A stretch of DNA of 64,000 nt. It comes from Cryptomeria japonica. Its lineage: Eukaryota > Streptophyta > Pinopsida > Cupressales > Cupressaceae. The stretch is from assembly GCF_030272615.1 (NCBI RefSeq), contig NC_081412.1, forward strand, positions 694,036,083 through 694,100,082, given 5' to 3'. Positions 33,797-45,990 of the stretch are shown here, piece after piece. Position numbers and translations under genes: made by a program. The notes beneath the pieces were generated by a model. The model was not told the origin of the DNA. It saw only the letters and a list, made by a program, of their open reading frames with translations, and searched no databases. Every line of letters starts with the position of its first letter. Position 1 is the first letter of the stretch.

Positions 33797-36700
33797 ATGC
33801 CTTCTAACTATTTTAGGAAGGACAATCCGAAGCTTGATGGAACCAACTATGGCATATGGAAAATCAAGATGGAGACACATCTGAATTGCATTGGAAAGGA
33901 CATATGGGATTTTACAAAGAATGGTTATGTTTCTCCTACTCAAGGTCAACCTATTCCACCAACCTTGGCTAAAGATGAGGAAAATGACTACAAAGCTAGA
34001 GAAGCACTTTTGAGCACATTATCAGATCAACAAATCATGGGATTATTATATAGATCTACTACTAAAGCTATTTGGGATAAATTGGAAACATTGAATCAAG
34101 GTGATACCATGGTCAAAATTGCAAAACTTGAATGCTTCTGGGTCAGGTATGAAAATTTGAAAATGGAAGAAGATGAAAGAATTTCCGCTTTTATGGAAAG
34201 AGTAAATGAAATTGTTTTGGGTATACAATGTTGTGGGGGAACCTTAAGTGAAGATGAAATTGTTTCTAAAGTTTTAAGAGAATTGCCACTGACATACAAA
34301 ATTAAATTTACTGCTATAAATGAATTGATAACAATGCCTAATACATTAGTATCTAAAGACACTTTGGTTGGAAAACTATCAGCCTTTGAACTTGAGGAAT
34401 TTGGTCTTGTTGCTACTATAAAGACAGATTTAGCTTTCAAGGAATCAACATCATCTGTAGCATCATCATCATCATTTGATAAATCTGATTGGAAAGCCTT
34501 TTATGTAGGAGAACTTGAAGAAAGAAGGAGAGATAATGAAGAACTAGAAGAACTTAAAGCACTATTTGCAAGGAAAATGCCTAAAGGTCCAGTTGGAAGT
34601 AAGTATGAAGGGAAAGCACCCTTTAAATATTTTAACTGCAATAAGATTGGTCATATGGATTCTAGGTGTCCTGATAGACATGCAAGATTGAAAGAAGAAG
34701 CTAAAAGAACATATAAGCCTAACCCTGAATATCAGAGATACAGATTTAAGAAGAATAGAGACAAATCTTGTTACTATGTTGATGAAAGAGTCATTGATGA
34801 TTTTGATGAGGAACCATCAGACAATGGATGGGTTTTTGTTTCTATAATAGAAGATAAACTGACACCTACTATTCAACCGGTAGAGCAGGCCCTGGTAGCT
34901 AAAATTGAAGATAAGGATAAATGGATCATTGATTCAGGATGTTCACATCATATGACTAGTGATAAGAGAAAATTCTTAACCTTTTAGGAATACAATGGAG
35001 GTCTAGTAAGATAAAGCTTGTTTGATCAGAGGAAAAGGCACTATATCTTTTGATGGTAAGCATAATACTAATAATGTTTACTATGATGAAGGTTTGGAGC
35101 ATAATCTTTTGAGTGTTGGTGAATTAGTTGAAAAAGGATTTTACTTACAATTCAAGAATCGTAAATGCAAAATCATGAACAGAACTGGTTTGGAAATTGT
35201 AACAGGTAATCAGACTAGAGGTAATATCTTTCATTTGAATAACTATGAGAAAGCATGCTTGATTGCACATATTGATGAAAGTTGTTTATGGCATAAGAGA
35301 CCGTGTCATGTAAATTTTGATTGCATTGTGAAGATCAGTACAACTAAAGTAGTAAGGGATTTACCTAAGATTGTTAAGCCTCACAATCCAATATGTAAGG
35401 AATGTCAATTTGGAAAGCAAGTTAGAACATCTTTTAAGAGTATTCCAGAGAAATCCAATAATGTTCTTGATTTAATTCACACTGATTTATGTGGTCCAGC
35501 AGGAACTAGAAGTTTACAAGGAGATAGATACTTTATGCTAATCATTGATGACTATTCTAGAATGTGTTGGGTTACTTTTCTCAGGGAAAATTCATAAGAT
35601 TTTGGGAAATTCAAACTATTCAATGTGATGGTAGAGAGTGAGACTATTAAGAAAATCAAATGTTTGAGATCAGATCAAGGAGGTGAATTCATATCTAAGG
35701 AATTTAATACATTCTATGAAGTGAATGAAATTAAAAGACAGTTATCAGCACCTCAGATACCCCAGCAAAATGTAGTTGTGGAAAGAAAGAACATAACTAT
35801 TCTAGATGCAGTCAGAAGCATGATATCAGAAGCAAACCTACCTCATGTGTATTGGAGAGAAGCAGTCAATACAATAATTTACCTATTCAATAGAGTTCAC
35901 ATCAAAGGTGAAACCGGTAAGACCACTCATGAACTATGGTTTGGTAATACTCCTACTCTTAAATATTTCAGAATGTTTGGAAGTAAATGCTACATTAGAA
36001 GACATGAGTATATTGGCAAGTTTGATCCTAGAAGTGATGAAGGAATATTTGTTGGTTATTCATCTAAGAGTAAGGCATATAGATGTTTTGATAAGAGATT
36101 GCAGAAAATCATTGAGAGTGCAAATGTGAAGATTGATGAACAGTTTAGAAGGTCTATAGACTTTGAACTGGTAGTTGAGATAATCACAAATGAACCTACT
36201 ATAAGCACACCAGTATAGAATGTTGATCTAGTCACACCGACATCATCTGAGGATTCCACAATGACTGAGGAACAACAACAAGTAAAAACACCCTGGTATG
36301 TAAGATTGAATCACTCTAAAAATTAGATAATTGGAAACAAGTATCAAGGAGTTATGACTAGAGGAAGACTGGAAAATGAAGAGGTATGTCTTATTTCTCA
36401 AATTGAACCAGCATCAATTAATGAGGCATGTGAAGATAAACACTGGATTAAAGTTATGGAAGATGAATTGGAACAAATTGAAAAGAACAACACATGGACA
36501 TTAGTTCTCCAGCCTAAAGACAAAAATATAATTGGAACTAAATGGGTATTTAGAAATAAACTTAATGAAGATGGTAAGGTAATAAAAAATAAAGCAATAT
36601 TAGTGTGTAAGGGTTATTCACAAAAGGAAGGAATTGATTATAATGAAACCTTTGCACCGGTAGCTAGAATTGAGGCAGTTAGATTATTCTTAGCTTTTGC

Positions 36701-37931
36701 AGCACACAAGAACTATAAAGTATATCAAATGGATGTTAAATGTGCATTTCTTAATGGTGATCTTGAAGAAGAAGTTTACATTGAACAACCTGATGGATTT
36801 TCTTTGACAAATGACAAAGATATGGTTTGCAGGTTAAGGAAAGCTTTATATGGATTGAAGCAAGCTCCTAGAGCTTGGTATGCTAGATTGGACAAATATC
36901 TTTTGAAGATTGGTTTTACTAAAGGTAATACTGACAACAATCTATATTACAAAGTGACTAATGATGATATATTGGTTATTGAAGTTTTTGTTGATGATAT
37001 AATCTTTGGAGGAGAAGATGGATTATGTAAAGACTTTTCTAAAAAGATGTAGGAAGAATTTGAAATGTCTATGATTGGAGAGATAAAATTATTTTTAGGA
37101 TTGCAGATCTCACAGACTGATAAAGGTATATTCTGAAATCAGTCTAAGTACTTGAAGGAATTACTAAAGAAATTCGGCATGGAAAACTCTAAACCGGTAA
37201 GTAGATCTATGACTACAACTGATAAATTATCTTTGAAGGATGAATCAACACCTATTAATCTGACTAGGTACAAGTCTATGATAGGAGGTTTATTGTATTT
37301 GACACAAACAAGACCTGATATTATGAATGTAGTACGTATTGTTTGAAGATTTTAGAGTAATCCTAAAGAAAATCATGAATCAGTAGTGGAAAGGTTTTTC
37401 TAGTATCTACAATGAACTACAAATCTTGGTTTATGGTATCCTAGAGATGAAAACTTTGATTTATGTGCATACACAGATGCAAATTGGGCAAGAGATGTAG
37501 ATGATAGAAAAAGCACCACCAGTGGAGCATTTTTTCTTGGTAGCAGATTAATTTATTGGTTGAGAAAGAAACAAAGTTGCACATCTTTATCAATAGCAAA
37601 ATCAGAATATGTTGCAGCAACAACTAATTGCACACAGGTATTATAGATAAAGAAAATGTTGAAGGACATAATGGTAAAATGCAAGGAACCTATAGCTATT
37701 TACTGTGATAATATCGCAGCAATTGATATATCAAAGAATCCAGTATTTCACTCCAAGACTAAACATGTTTCTATCAAATTCAATTTTCTAAAAGAGAATG
37801 TTGAAGCAAAAGAAGTGAAATTGGTTTATGTGAATACTAAAGAGCAGATTGCAGATATCTTTAATAACCTTTGCCTAAAGAAACTTTTGAATATCTCAGA
37901 GAGCATCTTGGAGTTATACCCTCATAGGTAG
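33797..37931 (+). pseudogene. gag-pol: Copia gag-pol with nonsense codons and one frameshift
   Basis: Gag begins MPSNYFRKDNPKLDGTNYG. Its zinc knuckle has lost the first Cys (YFNCNKIGHMDSRC near 34628). The protease motif is IIDSGCSHH near 34924. A small deletion near 34990-35022 shifts the frame. Integrase follows with the HHCC region, DLCGP, RSDQGG and VVERKN; RT has FVDD at about 36986; RNase H has AYTDANWA near 37470. From 35022 to 37931 the frame is constant, broken by stops at 35595 (TAA), 36216, about 36324, 37050, 37353, 37401 and 37644 (TAG), and 37134, 37344 and 37410 (TGA). Several TAGs replace conserved Gln, for example before EEFEMSMIGE. Confidence 0.93.
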
Positions 37932-38011
37932 AAACTTAGACAGTTGATGATTGTTATCAACCGATAGAATTAATAGAGAAATCTTCTTTTTTGGCTTTGA
38001 TGAGGAGAGCT

Positions 38012-38314
38012 ACTTCTCAGGGGGAGTAGTTGGTATTTTTTAATCAGTTGGTATTTTGTATGAGCTCTATAAATCTGGTTTTTGTATTACTTTGGCATTT
38101 GATGTCAAAGGGGGAGAGGTTTTTTATGGAAAAACACATTATCCTTTGAGGGAGAGATTTTCATTTTAGGGAGATATTATTGGTTTATTGTTTTTAGAAA
38201 TTTTTGGTTAATGGTCTCTTTTGGAGATTTTTGGTTTTTGGTTTTTGGCAAATCTCTTTTGGCACTTTGATGGTTTTTCCATCTTGTGTTGCCATCAATG
38301 CCAAAGGGTGAGAT
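38012..38314 (+). other. Multiple polypurine tracts before the copia 3' LTR
   Basis: CAGGGGGAG near 38015, AAAGGGGGAGAGG near 38107, GAGGGAGAG near 38150, and AAAGGGTGAGAT at 38303-38314 directly adjoining the LTR. The last is the functional position. Repeated tracts of this kind are characteristic of Sireviruses. Confidence 0.7.
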
Positions 38315-39376
38315 TGTTGGTATTTTGGATATGTTGATATGGTTTTGTCATTGATGCGAACACTTGTCAACACTTGTCAACACATATCAGCAATTAGAGA
38401 TCTTTGGTTATGTTCACTGGCATGTTCAGTGACTTATGCACAATCACCGATATCTGGTTCATTGACAAGTTATCTTGTTCACCGGCACTTGGAATGACTT
38501 GGAGATTACTTGGTTATGTCAAAGACATTGTTTGGACACTTGGTTTTAGTGATTTGTTCATTAGTTTATTTGAGTTTGCATATTTGTTGTTATCAAAAAA
38601 TAGGTCTAGGTTATGGACTGGCAAGCATATCTATTCCAGATCATCATGACATGTCACAAAGATGATTTGTTATTATTGTAAATGCATTGAGCCGACATGA
38701 TGCATCAGATATTGATTCATTTGTAATTGATTTTATTGTAATATCTTAGTGAGCCGACCTACTCATTTGGTCTTAGGTTTTGGTATATATGTAAGATCTC
38801 ATTTATGAGATTGTGTCATAGAGTGTGGAAAAGGATTGTAATATGGTATATGCAAATATAAGAAGAGTCATACATGCAAACATCATTCAAGATTGAAGGA
38901 AGGTTTGAAGAAGACATATTAGAGCTTAACCAATACTGAATCCAACATATAAAGATGTTATTCTAAGTAGTGCATTATCATTGGATTTAACCATCCAATT
39001 GTAGTTAGTGTGACTCCCATTTTGTGATTGAGCAGTGAGTTCTAGGTAGTTGGCCTTTTTGCATGTGCATACTCCATATTGTACACACATACTATCTGCA
39101 ATAGTATCATCTGATTGTGGGTAAGGTTTCCCACCATGGTTTTTCCCCTTACAAGGTTTCCACGTACAAATAATTGTGTTATGTGTTTTGTATGTTATTT
39201 GTCTTTCTGTTTCATGCATTAAACTTTACAGGTACTGCAATTAATTGTTAAACTATCTACCAACATTAAAGTTTGGTTTACCGGCATTAAACATTAAGTT
39301 TGGTTAAGTTAGTTTTGGTTTGTATTTATTGGACAACTGATTCACCCCCCCTCTCAGTTGCCTCTGGGACCTAACA
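38315..39376 (+). repeat. 3' LTR of the copia element
   Basis: Collinear with the 5' LTR. It ends CTAACA at 39376 and is followed by the CACTA target duplication at 39377-39381. Confidence 0.92.
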
Positions 39377-39381
39377 CACTA

Positions 39382-39923
39382 TAGATTTCATATCTCATAC
39401 ATCATCACACAATATACTCTTTGTTATAAACAACTCTGCTAAGTCGGCTAAGAACCCTTGGAACAATTTGTTAGGTACATTGTATCTAGTCAATCTTTCA
39501 CATTACGCTTTACTCATGTCGGCCACAAACAACTTAACTCAAAAATTAAACATTAAGTCTATCGGTTTACCGATCTATGTAACTTTGCTCAACCGGTTAA
39601 TTGTTCTTCAAGACTGACTACTCAGAACAACATAACTCACTCATATAGTTAAATTTGTCAATGCAGTTCTAGTCATAGACTCCTATCAATGTCATAAACA
39701 TTCTTTCCAAATCGTAACACTTAATTCTTCATCGATCTTCCGTACCAATCACTTGAACATAGCTTTGTAACTGTTTACTGGTTCACTATTCAATTGCTTC
39801 CTCTACCAGCTAGGCTTTACCGGTTAGACTAAATGACTTAGATGACTAACAAAACATGGTTGAAATCAATGACAACACAAGACTTTCATCAATCATCATC
39901 AAGCCAACAATCTCACCCTTTGG
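39382..39923 (-). mobile_element. LTR start and polypurine tract of the relic 4 element
   Basis: On the minus strand a tract CCAAAGGGTGAGAT (39923-39910) is followed by TGTTGGCTTGATGATG, the LTR start, at 39909. The sequence ATCAATGCCAAAGGGTGAGA before it is the same as that before the copia 3' LTR. A CAAAGGGGGAG tract also occurs upstream near 40065. The element carrying relic 4 therefore uses copia-type ends. Its LTR is split by the copia insertion at 39376/32673. Confidence 0.7.
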
Positions 39924-40170
39924 CATTGATAGCAACACTTAGGAAAAACATTTGTCTAAGTGTCAAATTACAAAAATTATGACTCATGACTCAAAAACTC
40001 AAAACTTGCCCTTAGCAATTACATGCTATTACAAAATTTTAACTGACCAATACTACTCCCCCTTTGACAACAGTGACAAAGGTAAGCAAATACATGTGAA
40101 ACAAAATGAATACAATAGAACAAAATTTGTATTACTGATGCAAAGAGTATAAGAGTCAACAGATTACATG

Positions 40171-43100
40171 TTACATTTTTGAAAAAATATCATCAAAATT
40201 AATCTTCAAAGCCTGCAAGTCATTATCCCATGTTGCTAAAAGAGAGGATGTGATCTCAATGTGTGTCTAGATCTAGTATGCAAGTTCCTCCATGGCATAT
40301 AGAGTGCTCATCTCCGATGTCAGCAATATTATCTTTGTTTCCTTGTAGCCTCTCTGCAAAATTTGCAACTTGGGAACTATATTTGTCTGTAACTCCTATA
40401 GAGTTGCAGTCCTCTTAACCTTTTCTACCTCATATGACCTCAACTTATGTTGTACACTTATAATAAAACAACCAAAAATTGTAGCTGAATCATTTAGAGG
40501 ATCAAATGATTCACTCATAACCTTTATTGCATGTTGTTCTGCCTTAATCTTCTTCTCTATGTCACCAAGAAATAATGAAAAATTACAAATTGGAGATAGT
40601 ATTTTACCTCCGGTCTTTAGTGCATCTTTTATTTGATCCATATTGTCATGACTAAGACCTACCCTATCTCTATGAATTTCCTTGATCAAAATTGCAATCC
40701 TTCTCTTCTCATATTCCTTCTCAGCATTATTGATTGCAACTTCTTCTAGGCTCTTCATCTGCTCACCTGCTAATGTAACCAAAAGTTCCAGTTTGTCAAT
40801 AGGTGTAGGAAGATTATCAATATCAGTCTCTAGTAATATAATGGAAAGTATATTTATTGCACTTTGAATAGTTTGTGCTTCTTTTCTCTAAGCCTTCATA
40901 ATCTTCTTTTTTGCCTTAGATTGCATGGAAGATGCAATATCCATCAGCTCAGTAGGACTCAATATATCCATATTTATTGGTCCTTGTATGCTCACAGTAT
41001 CATCTTCCTCATCTTCATCAATTATCTTCTTTGATGTAAGTGAACAGGAGGTCACTTTGTGTTCTTGCTCTTCCTTTTTTTTTTCTTCCTCCTTCTATTT
41101 CTCTACGTTCTTCTCATACTCCTTTGCTTTCTCTTCATCTTTCTCCTCTTCCTTCTCCTTGTCCTTCATCGGTGGTGTAATGGTTTTCACATCATCTATT
41201 TGTGTAACTACCTGTGGTACTTGTGCTTCTTTCTTGTCTAGTTGCTTAGTAGGTTGTACATTTTTTGTTTGCTCATTCACTAGTGGCTCAGTAATTTCTT
41301 CATTTTGTTGTTGTACCTTCTCTGTATCTTTTTTACCTGTACTGGTTAGATTCACTACCGGTAATACTATCTCATCATCATGAATAATGATCGTTTCTTG
41401 CTCAGTGTGTGTATCAATTGTTGTGTCAGCAAAAAAAATCTCATCCGGATGATTTCATCAATATTCACATTGCTAGGGATATCTTCTTCCTTTAATCTCT
41501 CTGGTTCCTCTTCTTCATAAATAAGTCCTAAAAAATTCTTCAAAATCTCCTTAGTCTCAACTTGTATCGACTAGGATTCTCCAACAAGTAATCTTGTAAG
41601 CCTTTTCTTTGATCTAAAGAATGGTTTTGAATTAAAAAAGATATTTTGCATTTCCTCCTTTGAGGCTTCCAGTTGTAAACTTACAAGAACAAATTCACTA
41701 ATTTCCCTATCTTGTTTTATTATAGCTTGCCATCTTGCATCTAATTTACTGTACAAATAATTTGGTATTTTCCCTTGCAATTCAATTAGAGCTTTAGTGA
41801 ACTTATTCATTGACAAAACTACTGCATCATCAATTTGCCTTTTCTCTTCTTCACTAAATTTGTCATAAAGTTTATTCAAACTAGCTAATTTACCATACTC
41901 CTTAATGTGTAACATTAATTTTTCAAAGGGAGCAAGTTTAGTTACCAATTTATTAACTGATTTTAAAGTAGATGCTCCAACAACCTTTGATTTCTTACCA
42001 ATGGATCTCATATCTTTATTTTCTCCTTTAGAATCTATTTCTTCTTCATCTACAGCTCTCTTTGCTTGCTCCTTCTTCCTCTTACCGGTAACTACTGGTT
42101 CTTTAGGTGTAGGGGGATTGATTTCTTTCCCCTTCCTCTTGAATTGAATTTTAGATGGTTTCTCTTTGGCAGTTGTACATCTTTTTTGTCTACCAGTACT
42201 GGTACTGGCTGGGGCACTAGAGGATTCAATAGCCTTCTTTGCTTCAAATTTAGCTCTAGCCTCAGCAATCACCTCTTTAGTAAATCCTTGTGAAACAATA
42301 AATTCTTCCACCTCTTTTATGACTTTCTTTGCAATGACTGATCTGGCAAGCTCAGAATGCACCTCAATGGATTTCTCCTTATATGTTCCAAACTTTGTTA
42401 CATTAGGATCTACCAGTGTAGATAGAAGATGATCAACATAAGAAATCAGTAAACCAACTTCAACTTCATAACCCATCAACATCACCCATGATCTCCTAGG
42501 TTCTACTACCTCCATCTAACAAGTGTCAGTATCAACCATTAAATAGATAGAATCTTCATACCTCAATACAACTTATTCTGGTATCCTCTCTCTTTTGTGC
42601 ATTCTCTTCTGAAAACCTTTAAAGTATCCCCAAATGACCTTATCAAATTCATTACCGATCATCTTGATGTTCTTGATTTGTAACATTGTCAGTGTACCTT
42701 TTGACCATAGTATATCACCGATACCAGGAAACAAGTTCTGGAACTAGAAAAAAAAACTATGATCAATTGTCCAAACTTGAATTTTTGCCTTTTACCCTTC
42801 TTAATTGATTCAAGGTTCAGTACCAACTTGGTTCTCAAGGCTTCTGAAAGATCACAGTCTGTATTGTCCTTCAACATCTGGTAGCTAGTATGAATTGCAG
42901 CTTTGGGAATAGTATTTTTTCTGCTAGAATGATAAACCCTGTAATCGATCACCATAGATGCGTATTTCACCTTAGGGTCTTGAATTTCATTTATTGTCAT
43001 AGCACGTCCATCCCATTTAGACTTTGTCAATTTAGTTACATAATCCTTCAGGATTGACCTCAGCACAGGAACTTCACCGGTTTCACATAGTCTGGTGACA

Positions 43101-43225
43101 ACATGAATAGCTTCCTTTGTAAGTTTATGTGGTCAATCAAGCCACATAAATTGATCATGTATTCTTCTCAACACATACCTGATGGGAGTGGATTGTCCAT
43201 GCTTGTGATTTGTTGAGTTACTCAT
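40171..43225 (-). pseudogene. Relic 4: large protein gene in a copia-like non-autonomous element
   Basis: Starts ATG 43225 (MSNSTNHKHGQSTPIRYVL) and can be traced to TAA 40171. The N-terminal region includes HKLTKEAIHVVTRLCETGEVP and KWDGRAMTINEI. A Lys/Ser/Thr-rich middle (GKRKKEQAKRAVDEEE), a Glu/Lys-rich coil near 41100-41350 and a coiled-coil C-terminus follow. Frameshifts lie between 42689 and 42515 and between 41571 and 41355. Stops include TAG at 41571, 40396 and two near 40250 where Gln fits, and a TGA near 43130. It resembles relics 1-3 in size and design, but I cannot align it with them confidently. No gag, RT or integrase similarity is seen. Confidence 0.6.
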
Positions 43226-44020
43226 TCAAAACGTCCTGAAATAATACAAAAAACATTCATAAAATCTTAGAAAATACCAAAAACATTTGAAAAATGTCCT
43301 AAACAAAACACAAAAAGCATTCACAACATTCAAAAATGGAAAAACATGACAAAAACATCCAAAATAATAAAAAACATTGCAAAAAAATTGTTCCCTATAC
43401 ATAAACATTGCAAAAGACACAAAACAACATTTTGAGCTGCTCAAATGATGACTACCTATCAAATCAACCAACAAATCAAACATCTGAGCACAACCATCTT
43501 AACAAGGATGCATCCTTCCTTGCAAACAAGAAATGGTACCATATTTCTTTGACAAGAAAATTATGTTTGGCTAATAGGCACTTGGTCAAATTTTTTACAT
43601 TTATATTAGGTTCCTACACTACTCCAGGATATCCACAAGTGATTAGAGTGGCTGGGATGGATCATGATATATTTTTTTCTTTGTTTTCTATATGTATATT
43701 GTTCTAATAAAGTTCTAGGGCATGTACTAATGGTGTCTACATGGGAAGTTCACTAAGCTATAAGATCCTATGCAAAAATAATATCATGGATCACTATGGC
43801 TTACTAACTACAACATATACCTCGACCATTTGTATATGAACCAAAATGGAGGGGAACTTTCCTTGTCTGTGATGCTTGCTTATAGGTGAAACACTCAAAA
43901 TTTGTTTTTGATACCTCGATCAAGATCGGTACTACTATGCTCGATGAGGAAATAAAGAATTATGAATAAGTCATGGATCATCATTTCATCTCATTTGTTT
44001 ATATTGCATTTCATTGCATA
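43226..44020. other. Non-coding A-rich stretch and spacer
   Basis: 43235-43420 holds repeated AAAAACATT-type words (upstream leader of relic 4 on the minus strand). No primer site or second LTR for the relic 4 element is visible. The remainder up to the next LTR shows nothing recognisable. Confidence 0.45.
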
Positions 44021-45070
44021 TGTCATGCCCAAACTTTAGGGCAAAACACAACAAACAAATTATTTTTTTAACACTAAAATTACATACAACCATTGCTTAA
44101 GTAGTTGAGATGTCTTAACAAGATGTTCCAAATGAATTATTAATTGATATTAAATACTAACATAATAATTATGATAATTCCTAATATCAAGTGGAACGAA
44201 TAAAATTTATAAGGGTAATATTAAATTCACTCAAAATTCCCTATCATTTCAGTTGTGTCTATTAGTACTTAATTAGATCCAATTTTACTAAATAGTCATT
44301 AATAAATTTACTTGGTTCGATATCAATTATTTTATAAATATCAAGTTCCCATCATCCTGTTAAAACACCACTTCTTAATTATTTAATTTAAATGCGGAAT
44401 GCTAAATGAATTAATTTTATTATCTCATCAAATTGAGTCAATAGATTGATTTAATCAAAAACTCTCTAAAATAATTGACGAAGATATAAATTAATCTCCA
44501 ACAGAAAACCATTAATTGATTTTAGGAACTAATTAAATTAGTCCTGGCACTTAGTTTATAAATGTCTATATTTTATTTTAACATAATTAAAATGTAGTTT
44601 ATACTAAATCGACTAAAGGGTCGATTAAATCCATAACGAAAATCGTTCTATAAGGTTTAATCTCTAAAACCTATATTTAGTTGGTCTGAAATTATTCCCT
44701 ATAGTCAAATAACTACCAACAAAATAACTTTCCTAAATGATTAACTCCAATAATAATATAATATTAAAACAACACATTTTTTTTTAAATATACCCATATG
44801 TTTATTTTGAAACATATGTAAAATATAAACACTTAATAAAATATTTAATCTAACATTATAGACAATTTTATACATTCATGTGTTTAAACTATATATCTCC
44901 TTTTTATTCAAAACACATATATATAGAAACATTATTTATTTTCTAAATATAAATGTCCCAACATCTTATCTAAAATATATTAAGTAGATACTGAAACCCT
45001 TATCTCTTTATTTTATAACACTAAATTGAAATCTTAAATCTAAGATCTACCCTATCCATTCGTACTTTTA

Positions 45071-45076
<6 letters not shown>

Positions 45077-45166
<90 letters not shown>
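45077..45166. repeat. (AT)n microsatellite inside LTR
   Basis: About 44 AT units, against only a few in the sister LTR at 57773-57784. The expansion or contraction happened after insertion. Confidence 0.93.
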
Positions 45167-45169
<3 letters not shown>

Positions 45170-45340
45170 TATATATAAAAATAAATATGTTTCCATATTT
45201 AAAATCATCCATGCAAAACCCTAACAGAATAATATATATATTATTAAAATGTCCTACTTTTCAAAGTCTCTCTTTTCTTCATGCTTACCCTAGTCCTACC
45301 CAGGCTAGGGTTTATTATTTTCTTATCTTTTCTTTATTGC

Positions 45341-45615
45341 AAGTGGGCGGTGGAACACGCAGGGCCGAGAGAAGGTATTGGCAGAGCATTTTAGGGGAGG
45401 TGGAGGTTTTGGGAGAAGGGAAACCCCTTGCGGCCGCCACAGTAGCGCCCATGCTACCACTGTGGACCACCCGCAGTGGCGGGTTTCACCCTGCCCACTG
45501 CGGATGGCCCACAGTGAGCGGACGTCCGCTCACTGCGGTGCCATAGGGAGGGATACTCCCTTGGTGGTGGGTGAGGGAGTTGTGGCTTCCTCCACCACCA
45601 CCCTCCGCTACCTCC
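45341..45615. repeat. GC-rich island of consecutive hairpins in LTR
   Basis: Three successive stem-loops built on CAGTG words: CCACAGT...ACTGTGG at 45438-45466, CCGCAGTGG...CCACTGCGG at about 45469-45505, and a perfect 22-base palindrome centred on GGACGTCC near 45523. All three persist in the other LTR (57975-58250). A short open frame of about 85 codons also spans both copies; I regard it as incidental. Confidence 0.75.
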
Positions 45616-45946
45616 CTAAGGGGATTTGTTTACAAATTATATATATATATATATTAATTAAGAATATAATTAAATGTAGATTTATATATATATATATGAT
45701 TAGGTATATAGATTTATTTGTACCATATCTCTTTTTTTTAAAATATAATATGCAGCAATTTAGATTAGTAAAATATTAACTCTCATCAACATTTAATAGT
45801 TGTATATTTCATTTTCAGGAATAAGATGTATAAACCCCCTTTCAAGTATATGCATATTTTGACAAAAAGAACATGGGGTTAAATAGATTAACTTAGCCCA
45901 GAATGCTATGATAGGATGCAATGTCATTTATATTTAATTAATATTA

Positions 45947-45990
<44 letters not shown>

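Larger units (their letters stand above)
32674..39376 (+). mobile_element. Ty1/copia retrotransposon, Sirevirus-like, complete but inactivated
   Basis: The LTRs are 32674-33739 (1066 bp) and 38315-39376 (1062 bp). Both start TGTTGG and end CTAACA, and they are flanked by CACTA duplications. The primer site TGGTATCAGAGC at 33742-33753 is complementary to initiator tRNA-Met. Several G-rich polypurine-like motifs (38015, 38107, 38150 and 38302) precede the 3' LTR, and CACCGG-containing inverted motifs occur in the LTRs; both are known for Sireviruses. LTR divergence over the first 400 bases is about 8-9% by eye, so the insertion is far older than the Tat element. Confidence 0.92.

Noticed and set aside
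44016-44020. Target duplication of the large non-autonomous element (GCATA)
   Set aside because: The right flank at 58840 reads TGTTG and the 5' LTR is truncated there, so no pair can be established.
45021-45212. Minus-strand frame of repeated Tyr-Ile
   Set aside because: Translation of an AT microsatellite.
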